A stretch of 64,000 bases of DNA from Pseudoxanthomonas jiangsuensis (lineage in GTDB: Bacteria > Pseudomonadota > Gammaproteobacteria > Xanthomonadales > Xanthomonadaceae), in NCBI RefSeq assembly GCF_010093185.1, contig NZ_PDWL01000004.1:118192-182191 (forward strand), given 5' to 3'. How positions within the stretch are numbered: the first letter of the stretch is position 1; the number at the start of each line of letters is the position of its first letter. A program made the position numbers and the translations under genes. Positions 1 through 11,145 of this stretch are shown here, in pieces. Under the pieces are notes generated by a model. The model was not told the DNA's origin, did no database searches, and was given only the letters and a program-made list of their open reading frames with translations.

Positions 1-2
1 GC

Positions 3-2096
3 CCGGGCGTGGAGGACGAGCGCGAGCACGTCGGTTTCTACCTGACCGAGGTGCTGTACCGGGTCATGCCGGTGTTCTACGAGACCCTGGAGCAGGCGAT
101 CGGCGAGACCTTCGGCATCGCCACCGAACTGCCGCGGCTCTTGCGCTTCGGCACCTGGGTCGGCGGCGACATGGACGGCAATCCGAATGTCGACGCCACC
201 ACCATCCGCAACACCCTCGACGCCCAGCGCCGCAACATCCTCGGCAAGTACCGGCGCGAGCTGCAGAGGCTCACCGGCCTGCTGACCCAGTCCACCGGCG
301 TGGTCGCGGTCGATCCGGCGGTGGTGGACCGGGTCGAGCAGTACCGCGCCCTGCTGCCGGCGGCGGCCGCGGCCGCCCGCCCGCGCCACGCCGACATGCC
401 CTACCGGCTGCTGATCGAGCTGATGCGCGCGCGCCTGCAGGCCACCCTGGAGGACCTGCCCGAGGGCTACGACTCGCCGGAGGAGTTCGGCGGCGACATC
501 GACCTGATCCGGCAGAGCCTGGAACACAACCGCGGCATCCACGCCGGCTGGTTCTCGGTGCGGCGGCTGGTCTGGCGCCTGCGCACCTTCGGCTTCCACC
601 TGGCGCGGTTGGACGTGCGCCAGGAATCGAGCGTGCACGCCCGCGCGGTGGCCGCCGCCCTGGGCGACGCGCAGTGGGAATCGCGCGACGCGGTCGAGCA
701 GGCTGGTGTGCTCGGCGCCTACGCCGGCGGCGAAAAGACCCTGCCGGTGGTGGACGAGCCCGGCAACCAGCGCCTGGACGCGGTGTTCGCCGCGCTCGGC
801 GACGCCCGCCGCCGGCACGGCGCCGACGCCCTCGGCGTCTACATCATCTCGATGGCGCGCAGCCGCGCCGACGTGCTCACCGTGCTGGCCCTGGCCCGCC
901 GTGGCGGCCTGGTCGACGGCGCCGGCCACGTGCCGCTGGACATCGCCCCGCTGTTCGAGACCGTGGACGACCTGCGCCACGGCCCGGACACCCTGCGCGA
1001 CCTGCTCGCCGACCCGGTCTACCGCGCCCACCTGGCCGCGCGCGGCAACGTGCAGATGGTGATGCTGGGCTATTCGGACAGCGGCAAGGACGGCGGCATC
1101 GCCGCCTCGCGCTGGGGCCTGCAGCGCGCCCAGGTGGAGCTGATGCAGACCGCCGAGGAACTGGGCATCAAGCTGACCTTCTTCCACGGCCGCGGCGGCT
1201 CGCTCAGCCGCGGCGGCAGCAAGACCAGCCGCGCGGTCGATGCTTCGCCGCGCGGCAGCGTCGACGGCCGCCTGCGGGTGACCGAGCAGGGCGAGGCGAT
1301 CCACCGCAAGTTCGGCATCCGCGCCCTGGCGGTGCGCTCGCTGGAGCAGGCCACCGGCGCGGTGCTGGTGTCCAGCATCCGCCCGCGCGCACCGGAACCG
1401 CGCGAGGCCAAGTGGCGCGAGGTGATGGACACCGTGGCCCAGGCCAGCAGCCAGGCCTACCGCGGCTTCGTCGGCGCGCCGCGGTTCATGGACTACTTCC
1501 GCAGTGCCACCCCGATCGACGTGATCGAGCGCATGACCCTGGGCTCGCGACCCTCGCGCCGGCTCGGCCAGGACGCGGCGCTGTCCAACCTGCGCGCGAT
1601 CCCCTGGGTGTTCGCCTGGAGCCAGGCGCGGGCGGTGATCCCGGGCTGGTACGGCGTGGGCAGCGGCCTGCAGGCGGCGGTCGCGCGGCACGGCGAGGAG
1701 GTGCTGCGCGAGATGGGCCGCGACTGGCCGTTCTTCAAGACCTTCCTCGACGACATCTCCATGGTCCTGGCCAAGGGCGACATGGGCATCGCCGGGATGT
1801 TCTCGCAGCTGGCCGGCGAGGAGCTGCACGCCGCGTTCTTCCCGCGGATCGAGGCCGAGCACGCGCTGACCCGGGAATGGGTGCTGCGCCTGAACGGCAA
1901 CGAGTGGCTGCTGCAGCACGACCAGCGCCTGGCCCTGTCGATCCGCCTGCGCAACCCCTACGTGGACCCGATCAGCGTGCTCCAGGCCGACCTGCTCAAG
2001 CGCTGGCGCGCCAGCGACCGCGAGGACGACGCCCTGCTGCGGGCCCTGGTGGCCAGCGTCAACGGCGTGGCCCAGGGCGTGCAGAACACCGGCTGA
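3..2096 (+). CDS. ppc: Phosphoenolpyruvate carboxylase, 5'-truncated by window edge
   Basis: Carboxylates phosphoenolpyruvate to oxaloacetate in the cytoplasm, an anaplerotic reaction feeding the TCA cycle. About 697 codons are visible; bacterial PEPC is usually near 900, so roughly the first 200 residues, including the early catalytic TAHPTE histidine region, lie upstream of the window. Visible family motifs include VGGDMDGNP near the start, [10 protein letters not shown] (about nt 1066-1095) and [12 protein letters not shown] (about nt 1180-1215), which carry substrate-binding Lys and Arg residues. The protein ends in QNTG, close to the usual RNTG terminus that lies in the active site. A GTG at position 9 is in frame but is internal, not the real start. 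No clear terminator follows. Confidence 0.97.
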   Translation, partial: PGVEDEREHVGFYLTEVLYRVMPVFYETLEQAIGETFGIATELPRLLRFGTWVGGDMDGNPNVDATTIRNTLDAQRRNILGKYRRELQRLTGLLTQSTGVVAVDPAVVDRVEQYRALLPAAAAAARPRHADMPYRLLIELMRARLQATLEDLPEGYDSPEEFGGDIDLIRQSLEHNRGIHAGWFSVRRLVWRLRTFGFHLARLDVRQESSVHARAVAAALGDAQWESRDAVEQAGVLGAYAGGEKTLPVVDEPGNQRLDAVFAALGDARRRHGADALGVYIISMARSRADVLTVLALARRGGLVDGAGHVPLDIAPLFETVDDLRHGPDTLRDLLADPVYRAHLAARGNVQMVMLGYSDSGKDGGIAASRWGLQRAQVELMQTAEELGIKLTFFHGRGGSLSRGGSKTSRAVDASPRGSVDGRLRVTEQGEAIHRKFGIRALAVRSLEQATGAVLVSSIRPRAPEPREAKWREVMDTVAQASSQAYRGFVGAPRFMDYFRSATPIDVIERMTLGSRPSRRLGQDAALSNLRAIPWVFAWSQARAVIPGWYGVGSGLQAAVARHGEEVLREMGRDWPFFKTFLDDISMVLAKGDMGIAGMFSQLAGEELHAAFFPRIEAEHALTREWVLRLNGNEWLLQHDQRLALSIRLRNPYVDPISVLQADLLKRWRASDREDDALLRALVASVNGVAQGVQNTG

Positions 2097-2219
2097 GGCG
2101 CGTCGTCGGTCCCGCTTCGCCGCAGGCCGCATCGCGCGCCGCGGTTCAGGTACGGGATACCCGGGCCGCACAGCCCGCCCTTATGATCCGGGCACCATCC
2201 ACGGACGAGGAGCGGTGCA

Positions 2220-3437
2220 ATGCGGCAGTGGCGATTCTGGCTGGTGACTGCAGTGCTGGCGGCGGGGGCGTGCACGAGGACGCCCGGCGGCGATGCCGGC
2301 GATCCCCCTGCCGATCCTCCGCCCCCGCCGCGCGTGGCCGACGCGGGCGGCGAAGCCGGTGCGGGCGCGGCCGACCCCGCCGATGCCGGCATCCCGCAAT
2401 TCCCCGCCATCCCGGTCATCGTCGTGCCCGAGATCCTCGGTGTCGGCCCGGCCCAGCGCGCGCTGGAGGCCTCGATCCGGCCGATCCTCGATCCGGTCGA
2501 GGGCGTGAGCGTGAGCCCCGCGCGTTGCGATGCCGGCGGCGAACTGCTCGCCGACGGCGGCCTCGCCCAGGTGGACGCGCAGGGCAACCTGGTCCGCAAC
2601 GGCGACGAGGGCATCTTCCGGATCGCCGCCGACGGCAGCGGCAGCGCCAACTTCGAGGGCGGGCTGGTCACGGTGGAGGCCGACGGCAGCGGCACCATCA
2701 ATGGCAGCGCCGGCGGCGACGGGGACGGCGAGACGGCCATTATCCGGGTGGAGGCCGACGGCTCGGGCAGTTACAACGGCCCGGCCGGGCTGATCACCCT
2801 GGACGGCAAGGGCGCCGGGACGTGGAACGGCGACAGCGGCCTGGTGGTCAACAACGGCGACGGCAGCGGCAGCTGGAACGGCCCGCTGGGCCTGCTCCGG
2901 ATCGAGGCTGACGGCTCGGGTACCTGGAACGGCCCGCACGGGCTGGTGGTCAACAACGGCGACGGCACCGGCACCATCGGCCCGCCGGCACGCGAGGTGA
3001 GGATGCCGCCGCTGCCCAGGGTGCCGCCGGCCGGGCGCTTCCCGCCGCTGAGGAAGTTCGCGCCGCCCGGCGCGCCCTGCGGGTATGTGATCACCCTCAA
3101 CGACCGCGTCCTGTTCGACTTCGACAAGTCCGACATCCGTCCCGACGCGTCGCGGGTACTCGACACCCTCGCCGTGGCGCTGGCGCGGACGCCGGCACGG
3201 GGCATGGAGGTCCGCGGCCACACCGACAGCAAGGGCAGCGACGCCTATAACCAGACGCTGTCCGAGCGCCGTGCCGCGGCCGTGGTCGCGGCCCTGCGCG
3301 AGCGTGGCGCGGCCGAAGGCGCCGATGCGCGCGGCTACGGCGAATCGCAGCCGGTGGCGCCCAACGAGATCAGCGGCCAGGACAACCCCGGCGGGCGCCA
3401 GCTCAACCGCCGCGTGGAGATATTCGTGCGCACCTGA
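2220..3437 (+). CDS. OmpA-family lipoprotein with glycine-rich internal repeats
   Basis: 405 residues. The N-terminus is a lipoprotein-type signal, with a hydrophobic stretch ending in LAAGAC so that Cys18 would be lipidated. The C-terminal ~110 residues are an OmpA peptidoglycan-binding domain: FDFDKSDIRPDA, then VRGHTDSKGSDAYN and LSERRAAAV. Such domains tether outer-membrane proteins to the cell wall. Between residues about 125 and 260 lies an unusual run of imperfect ~20-residue repeats built on ADGSG and a [WY]NGP turn, for example EADGSGTWNGPHG and NNGDGSGSWNGPLG. A proline-rich linker (PPLPRVPPAGRFPPL) follows. A -10-like TATGAT lies at 2182-2187. The middle region's function is unknown; it may be a beta-rich spacer. 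Confidence 0.85.
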   Translation: MRQWRFWLVTAVLAAGACTRTPGGDAGDPPADPPPPPRVADAGGEAGAGAADPADAGIPQFPAIPVIVVPEILGVGPAQRALEASIRPILDPVEGVSVSPARCDAGGELLADGGLAQVDAQGNLVRNGDEGIFRIAADGSGSANFEGGLVTVEADGSGTINGSAGGDGDGETAIIRVEADGSGSYNGPAGLITLDGKGAGTWNGDSGLVVNNGDGSGSWNGPLGLLRIEADGSGTWNGPHGLVVNNGDGTGTIGPPAREVRMPPLPRVPPAGRFPPLRKFAPPGAPCGYVITLNDRVLFDFDKSDIRPDASRVLDTLAVALARTPARGMEVRGHTDSKGSDAYNQTLSERRAAAVVAALRERGAAEGADARGYGESQPVAPNEISGQDNPGGRQLNRRVEIFVRT

Positions 3438-3511
3438 GCGCCGCCCCCGTCGCCACGGCCCGTTCCATTCGCCGCGCCCTGCAGAATTTTCCCTCGAAGG
3501 AGAGCATGCGC

Positions 3512-3910
3512 ATGACACGTTTGACGCCCCGCCTGGCCATCGCTGCCCTTGCGCTCGCCGCCGTGCTGCCGTCGATGGCGGCGGCGGCCGACGATTTCAG
3601 CCTGAGTTACGACGTGGACCGTTTCCCGTCCTCCCGGCTGGACCTGCAGGCCTGTCGCGCAGCGGTGGCGCGCGGTGCCGCCGCGATCGGTTACACCACC
3701 CGCATCGACCGGGACCAGAAGACCCTGGCGATCCACGTCGCCGGCCCGCGCCAGGATGGTCGCGCGCTGGTGGCGTACTGCATCACCGCCGGCGACCAGA
3801 CCGTGTTCGTGGTCCAGGGCCTGGATTACTCCGGCCCCGGCAGCCCCGAGGCCGAGCGCGTCAAGAGCGCGGTGGCGGCCGAACTGCGCAAGGCGGCGCG
3901 GGCCGGCTGA
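3512..3910 (+). CDS. Small secreted protein of unknown function
   Basis: 132 residues from the ATG at 3512. An in-frame ATG at 3506 also exists, but the Shine-Dalgarno AAGGAG (3497-3502) is 9 nt from 3512 and only 3 nt from 3506, so 3512 is preferred. A clear Sec signal peptide (RLAIAALALAAVLPSMAAAA, probable cleavage after AAA) is followed by a ~110-residue domain with two cysteines (QACRAA and AYCITAG) that could form a disulfide. I do not recognise the family. It lies in the same direction as the OmpA-family gene upstream and the kinase gene downstream, with gaps of about 75 and 170 bases, so an operon is not obvious. Confidence 0.7.
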   Translation: MTRLTPRLAIAALALAAVLPSMAAAADDFSLSYDVDRFPSSRLDLQACRAAVARGAAAIGYTTRIDRDQKTLAIHVAGPRQDGRALVAYCITAGDQTVFVVQGLDYSGPGSPEAERVKSAVAAELRKAARAG

Positions 3911-4082
3911 AGGCCGGCCTGGGGGTTCGCAACGCCGGCAGCGCCCCCGTTCGCAAGCCCTTTCCCGCGTGCCGGTCGCCGGCGGAACCGGCTCCCGCGG
4001 CGGCGCACGGGCGCGGTAACGGGCGGGCTCTTACGGCTCCCCGCAGAATGGTCGCCGGGATGACGATCCGGCGGGGACGAGG

Positions 4083-6998
<2,916 letters not shown>

Positions 6999-7042
6999 CG
7001 CCCCTCCAGCGCTAGGGACACCGGCACGCGGGCGCGGTCTTG

Positions 7043-8014
7043 CTACTGGAACCCGTAGCGGACCACGTGGAAGAACACCGGCGCGGCGAACACCACCGAG
7101 TCCAGGCGGTCGAGCACGCCGCCATGGCCCTCGATCATCTCGCCCCAGTCCTTGGCGCCGAGGCTGCGCTTGACCGCCGACAGCGCCAGCCCGCCGAGGA
7201 AGCCGCACAGCACGATCAGCGCCGACAGCGCCGCCGACTGCCAGGGCGAGAACGGCGTGGCCCACCACAGCGCCGCGCCGACCGCGGTCGCGGCCAGGCC
7301 GCCGCCGACCAGCCCTTCCACGGTCTTGGACGGGCTGACCTGCGGCGCCAGCAGGCGCCGGCCGAACAGCTTGCCGAACACGTACTGCAGCACGTCGCTC
7401 AACTGCACCACCAGCAGCAGGTAGAACAGCAGCAACAGGTTCTGGCCCTCGTAGCCGGGGATGTCCAGCAGCATCAGCGCCGGGGCGTGGCTGAGGCAGT
7501 AGACGGTGAGCATCAGTCCCCACTGGACCTTGGTGGTGCGTTCCAGGAAGCGGTCGGTATCGCCCTGCAGCGCGGCCACCGCCGGCAGCAGCAGGAAGCC
7601 GTACACCGGAATGCACATCACGAACAGCCCGTACCAGCCGATCCCGATCAGCCAGTACTGCAGCGGGATGGCGACGTAGAAGCACAGGCACAGCGCCAGG
7701 TGGTCGCCGCGCCGGGTTGGGGTGAGGGTCAGGAACTCGCGCAGGGCCAGGAACGAGAGCAGCGCGTACAGCACCAGGGTGGCGACCTTGCCGGCCAGGA
7801 AGCACACCAGCAGCACCGCGGCCATCGCCCACCAGGCGCGGATGCGGGCGTTGAGGTTCTCCACCACCGGGCCGGGCCGGCGCCGGGCCAAGGCCGCGCC
7901 GATCGCCGAGGCCACCAGCAGCAGGGCAACCACGCCGCCGATCAGCCACCAGAAGCGCGAGGGCGCCAGCGCGATCGCGCTGCGCAGGAAGCCGTTGAAG
8001 GGCAGGGCGTCTAT
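7043..8014 (-). CDS. CdsA-like phosphatidate cytidylyltransferase with probable AUA start
   Basis: Predicted integral-membrane enzyme making CDP-diacylglycerol from CTP and phosphatidate. Several hydrophobic helices are seen, and near the C-terminus the CDS family signature is complete: SAVKRSLGAKDWG followed by EGHGGVLDRLDS. The start is odd. A strong Shine-Dalgarno AAGGAG (8026-8021, overlapping the upstream stop) sits exactly 6 nt before an ATA codon at 8014, and no in-frame ATG is nearby. CTG at 8005 and GTG at 7933 are poorer; the GTG would cut the first membrane helix. With ATA the protein is 323 residues. It is the last gene of a three-gene operon with an acyltransferase and a CDP-alcohol phosphotransferase-like gene, a layout resembling E. 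coli ynbAB. The housekeeping cdsA is probably elsewhere. Confidence 0.82.
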   Translation of the reverse strand: MDALPFNGFLRSAIALAPSRFWWLIGGVVALLLVASAIGAALARRRPGPVVENLNARIRAWWAMAAVLLVCFLAGKVATLVLYALLSFLALREFLTLTPTRRGDHLALCLCFYVAIPLQYWLIGIGWYGLFVMCIPVYGFLLLPAVAALQGDTDRFLERTTKVQWGLMLTVYCLSHAPALMLLDIPGYEGQNLLLLFYLLLVVQLSDVLQYVFGKLFGRRLLAPQVSPSKTVEGLVGGGLAATAVGAALWWATPFSPWQSAALSALIVLCGFLGGLALSAVKRSLGAKDWGEMIEGHGGVLDRLDSVVFAAPVFFHVVRYGFQ

Positions 8015-8025
8015 GGTGGGCTCCT

Positions 8026-8640
8026 TCAGGGTGTGCCGGCAGGAGGCGCCAGCGCTTGCACCGCCTCGCGGGCGCGCTGCAGGAATGCCGCCTTGTCCTC
8101 GCCTGGCCGCAAGGGCAGCGGCGCGCCGAAGCGCACGGTGCAGATCAGCGGCACCGGCAGCAGGCTGCCCTTGGGCAGGCTGCGGCGGGCGTTGTCCAGG
8201 TACACCGCCACCGGCTCGACCTGCCGGAAGCGCGCGGCCAGGTGGTAGAGACCACTGCGGAACGGCAGCAACTCCGGGTCCGGATTGCGGGTACCCTCGG
8301 GAAACAGGATCAGCGAGTCGCCGCGTTCCAGTGCTTCGTACAGCGGCGCCAGCGGATCCTCGCCGGCCTGTTCGCGGTGGCGGTCGATCAGCACCGCATC
8401 GAGCCCGCGCCCGGCGATCAGCCGCCGCAGCGCGCCGGTGCCCCAGTAGTCGCGCGCCGCGACCGGCCGGGTATGGCGGCGCAGTGCCGGCGGCAGCGCT
8501 GACCACAGCGCCACCGTGTCCAGGTGGCTGGCGTGGTTGGCGAAGTAGATGCGCTGGCGCGGTTCGGGCCGGCAGCCGATCCAGCGCGGATAGGCGCCGA
8601 CCAGGGCCTTGCTGGCGGCGACCAGCAGGGCGTCGATCAC
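8026..8640 (-). CDS. PlsC-type 1-acyl-glycerol-phosphate acyltransferase
   Basis: 204 residues starting at GTG 8640, which overlaps the TGA of the upstream gene in a GTGA arrangement typical of translational coupling. Both hallmark acyltransferase motifs are present: NHASHLD (His36 and Asp41 of HX4D) and FPEGTRN (Glu115), followed by a PVAVYLDN segment. The family transfers an acyl chain from acyl-ACP or acyl-CoA to a lysophospholipid-type acceptor at the inner membrane. Length is at the short end for PlsC relatives. Lying between a CdsA-like and a CDP-alcohol phosphotransferase-like gene, it would supply phosphatidate for a dedicated phospholipid branch; the true acceptor is unknown. Confidence 0.87.
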   Translation of the reverse strand: MIDALLVAASKALVGAYPRWIGCRPEPRQRIYFANHASHLDTVALWSALPPALRRHTRPVAARDYWGTGALRRLIAGRGLDAVLIDRHREQAGEDPLAPLYEALERGDSLILFPEGTRNPDPELLPFRSGLYHLAARFRQVEPVAVYLDNARRSLPKGSLLPVPLICTVRFGAPLPLRPGEDKAAFLQRAREAVQALAPPAGTP

Positions 8641-9293
8641 CCGCCCGCTCCGCCGCTGCCGTGCCTGCCGCCGCCGTCGCGCAGGCGCGCGGCCAGGGCA
8701 TGGGTGCGGGTGAGGCAGGTGAGCAGCGAACCGGCGGCGATCACCGCCGCGGCCACGGCCAGTGCCGTCCATGCCTGCGGCCACCAGGGCGAGGCGGCGG
8801 CGACCAGGCAGCCGAGGGTCATCGCGAACATCCTCTGCTGCTTGGCCATCGGTCCACGGAAGTCGTGGCCCAGGCCCAGCCCGGCGCCGGTCTGGCGCAC
8901 GTAGGCGGTGAGCGCGGCCAGCAGGGCGCCGCACCAGCCCAGCCAGGGCAGGCTGGCGGCGCAACCGAGGGCGACGATCAGCAGGGAGTCGGCGATGCGG
9001 TCGGGGAATTCGTTGTAGAGGGCGCCGGTGGCGGTCTGCTTGCCGCCTTCGATCGCGACCATGCCGTCGAACAGGTTGCACAGCAGCCGCAGCTGGATGC
9101 CGAGCGCGGCCAGCACGGGGCCGGCCGGCGCGGGCAGGAGCAGCAGGGCGGCCGCGCCAGCGCCGGCGAAGGCGACGCTGGCCACCGAGATCTGGTTGGG
9201 GGTGATGGAGGAACGCGCGAGTGCCGCGGCGATGCGCCTGGCCCATCCGGTATCGCGCGAGGCCAGCGGCCGGCGGTCGTCATCCTGACTCAT
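8637..9293 (-). CDS. CDP-alcohol phosphatidyltransferase-like membrane protein, variant active site
   Basis: 218 residues, several membrane helices, first gene of the phospholipid operon. The CDP-alcohol phosphotransferase motif D1x2D2Gx2ARx8Gx3D3x3D4 aligns without gaps to residues 73-98 but is altered: N73 replaces D1, D76-G77 and A80 are kept, I81 replaces Arg, G90 is kept, N94 replaces D3 and D98 is kept. The local sequences are NLFDGMVAIEGG and GALYNEFPDRIAD. The fold and position are therefore recognisable, but two metal-binding aspartates are asparagines. The alcohol substrate cannot be assigned. Association with acyltransferase and CdsA-like genes recalls YnbA-type proteins. The product may be catalytically divergent or use a different metal arrangement. 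Confidence 0.85.
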   Translation of the reverse strand: MSQDDDRRPLASRDTGWARRIAAALARSSITPNQISVASVAFAGAGAAALLLLPAPAGPVLAALGIQLRLLCNLFDGMVAIEGGKQTATGALYNEFPDRIADSLLIVALGCAASLPWLGWCGALLAALTAYVRQTGAGLGLGHDFRGPMAKQQRMFAMTLGCLVAAASPWWPQAWTALAVAAAVIAAGSLLTCLTRTHALAARLRDGGGRHGSGGAGG

Positions 9294-9361
9294 GCGCCGA
9301 TCCTAACCCGGCAGGCATGCTCCCGTGCAGCGTCGTCCCCGGGTCTCCGTTTCCCCTCCCC

Positions 9362-9468
9362 TGTAGGAGCCGGTCTTGCCGGCGACCGTGGAGGCGGACG
9401 CACCAATGGCACCCGGTTTCATGCAGGCGCATCCGCCATGGCGGTCGCCGGCAAGACCGGCTCCTACA
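9362..9468. repeat. Family A inverted-repeat element, copy A1
   Basis: A 107-bp element with perfect 27-bp terminal arms (9362-9388 and 9442-9468) beginning TGTAGGAGCCGGTC. The internal core includes ACCCGGTTTCA and is not palindromic, so the element has an orientation. Related 107-bp copies lie at 14747 (core inverted) and 32842 (same orientation). A diverged one starts at 52147. It sits in the 410-base gap between the phospholipid operon and metK. Confidence 0.9.
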
Positions 9469-9480
9469 GAAAGCCCAGCC

Positions 9481-9612
9481 AAAGCCGGAAGAGCAGAAGC
9501 GATAGAACCCGTGGGCACGACGGCCCAGGAGGCCGAAGCCGGCGCTTTTGCTCCAACCAACAAGGCGCGGAGGTTCCAGCCGAAGCCAGCGCTTTCTGCT
9601 CCGAACCCAAGG
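9481..9612. repeat. Fragmented family B-related repeat
   Basis: Begins GCCGGAAGAGCAGAAGC and reaches GGCGCTTTTGCTCC at about 9541-9554. These are the two end sequences of the ~190-bp family B elements at 33001 and 59899, brought close together. A second end-like piece (CCAGCGCTTTCTGCTCC) and ACCCAAGGCACG follow by 9612. It looks like a deleted or rearranged copy. Confidence 0.6.
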
Positions 9613-9655
9613 CACGACGGGCTTCGTTACAGCCCCGCGGCACGCGGAAAAAGAA

Positions 9656-9677
9656 AAGGCCGCCCTGCGGCGGCCTT
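9656..9677 (-). terminator. Rho-independent terminator of metK
   Basis: A 9-bp stem (AAGGCCGCC with GGCGGCCTT, 4-nt loop) lies just downstream of the metK stop. On the minus strand it is followed at once by a T-rich run (TTCTTTTTCC), the classical intrinsic terminator arrangement. Confidence 0.85.
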
Positions 9678-9703
9678 CCTTCTGCCACGAGCGAACCCGC
9701 GGC

Positions 9704-10924
9704 TTACTTCAGCTTCGCGTCCGCGCGCAGTGCATCGGCGCGGTCGGTCTTCTCCCAGGAGAAGGCGGTGGCGGTCTGCTTCTTGCCGGCGCCGTCGGTG
9801 TAGGTCACCTGCTGCGGCTTGCGGCCGAAGTGGCCGTAGGCGGCGGTGGCCTGGTACACCGGGTGGATCAGGTCGAGCATCTTGACGATGCCGTACGGGC
9901 GCAGGTCGAAGTGCTTGCGGATCAGCTTCTCGATCTGCGCGTCCGGGATCCGGCCGGTGCCGAAGGTGGTGACCGAGATCGAGGTCGGCTCGGCCACGCC
10001 GATGGCGTAGGAGACCTGCACCTCGCACTTGTCGGCCAGGCCGGCGGCGACGATGTTCTTGGCCACGTAGCGGGCGGCGTAGGCGGCCGAACGGTCCACC
10101 TTCGACGGATCCTTGCCCGAGAACGCGCCGCCGCCGTGGCGGGCCATGCCGCCGTAGCTGTCGACGATGATCTTGCGGCCGGTCAGGCCGCAGTCGCCCA
10201 CCGGGCCGCCGATCACGAAGATCCCGGTCGGGTTGATGTGGACCTTCTTCTTCGGCAGCGATTCCAGCCACTTCTTCGGCAGCACCGGCTTGAGGATGTG
10301 CTCGTACACGCCCTCGACCAGATCTTTCTGCTTCACGCCCGGGTCGTGCTGGGTGGACAGCACCACCGCGTCCAGGCCGACCACCTGGTGCGCGTCGTCG
10401 TAGCGCAGGGTGACCTGCGACTTGGCGTCCGGGCGCAGCCACGGCAAAGGCGAGTTCTTCTTCTTGCGGACCTTGGCCTGCTGCTCGACCAGGCGGTGCG
10501 AGTAGTAGATCGGCGCCGGCATGAATTCCGGGGCCTCGTTGCAGGCGTAGCCGAACATCAGGCCCTGGTCGCCCGCGCCCTGCTCCTCCGGCTTCTTGCG
10601 GTCCACGCCGGCGGCGATGTCCGGCGACTGCTTGCCGAGCATGTTGATGATCGCGCAGGTGTGGCCGTCGAAGCCGACGTCGGAGTTGTTGTAGCCGATC
10701 TCGTTGATCACCGAGCGGGCCAGGCCCTCGATGTCCACCCAGGCGCTGGTGGTCACTTCGCCGGCGACGATCGCCGCGCCGGTCTTCACCAGGGTCTCGC
10801 AGGCCACGCGGGCGCGCTTGTCCTGGGCCAGGATCGCGTCGAGGACGGCGTCGGAGATCTGGTCGGCGATCTTGTCCGGATGGCCTTCGGAGACCGACTC
10901 GGAGGTGAAGAGATAGCTGGACAT
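9704..10924 (-). CDS. metK: S-adenosylmethionine synthetase
   Basis: Makes S-adenosylmethionine from methionine and ATP in the cytoplasm, supplying methylation and polyamine synthesis. 406 residues, close to the family's usual ~385-405. The protein starts [18 protein letters not shown], carrying the conserved EGHPDK metal/ATP motif. It also contains [10 protein letters not shown] and the phosphate-binding [16 protein letters not shown] loop. The ATG at 10924 is chosen because the family N-terminus begins there; the longer open frame upstream lacks family similarity. A possible -10 (TATCAT, complement of 10965-10970) would give a ~35-nt leader. I see no SAM or SAH riboswitch in the 220-base gap to the divergent acyltransferase gene. 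An intrinsic terminator follows the gene. Confidence 0.98.
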   Translation of the reverse strand: MSSYLFTSESVSEGHPDKIADQISDAVLDAILAQDKRARVACETLVKTGAAIVAGEVTTSAWVDIEGLARSVINEIGYNNSDVGFDGHTCAIINMLGKQSPDIAAGVDRKKPEEQGAGDQGLMFGYACNEAPEFMPAPIYYSHRLVEQQAKVRKKKNSPLPWLRPDAKSQVTLRYDDAHQVVGLDAVVLSTQHDPGVKQKDLVEGVYEHILKPVLPKKWLESLPKKKVHINPTGIFVIGGPVGDCGLTGRKIIVDSYGGMARHGGGAFSGKDPSKVDRSAAYAARYVAKNIVAAGLADKCEVQVSYAIGVAEPTSISVTTFGTGRIPDAQIEKLIRKHFDLRPYGIVKMLDLIHPVYQATAAYGHFGRKPQQVTYTDGAGKKQTATAFSWEKTDRADALRADAKLK

Positions 10925-11145
10925 TCGGCTATATCCCTGTATTCGGATGAAGAGATGGGCGCGCATGATACACGGCCGCGCGCCGGGGTGCATTGTGCCG
11001 GCTGCGGGGTTGCCGCGGGTTAAGCAGTCGTCGGCCTCCGCCTTGCCGGGGCCGGCGGCGGTCATCGCCCGGTCGCGCGGCTGCAACCGGACTGTCGCGC
11101 GGGCGGCGCAGGCTGCGCGGCAATCCGCCGCCACCGCACGCGCCC

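Noticed and set aside
674..2911. A 745-codon open frame overlapping ppc and the OmpA-family gene
   Set aside because: Arg/Ala/Gly/Pro-rich composition typical of an alternative frame in GC-rich coding DNA; it spans two real genes and a gap.
10925..11145. Possible SAM or SAH riboswitch before metK
   Set aside because: No aptamer core or expected helix pattern could be traced; the likely leader is only ~35 nt.
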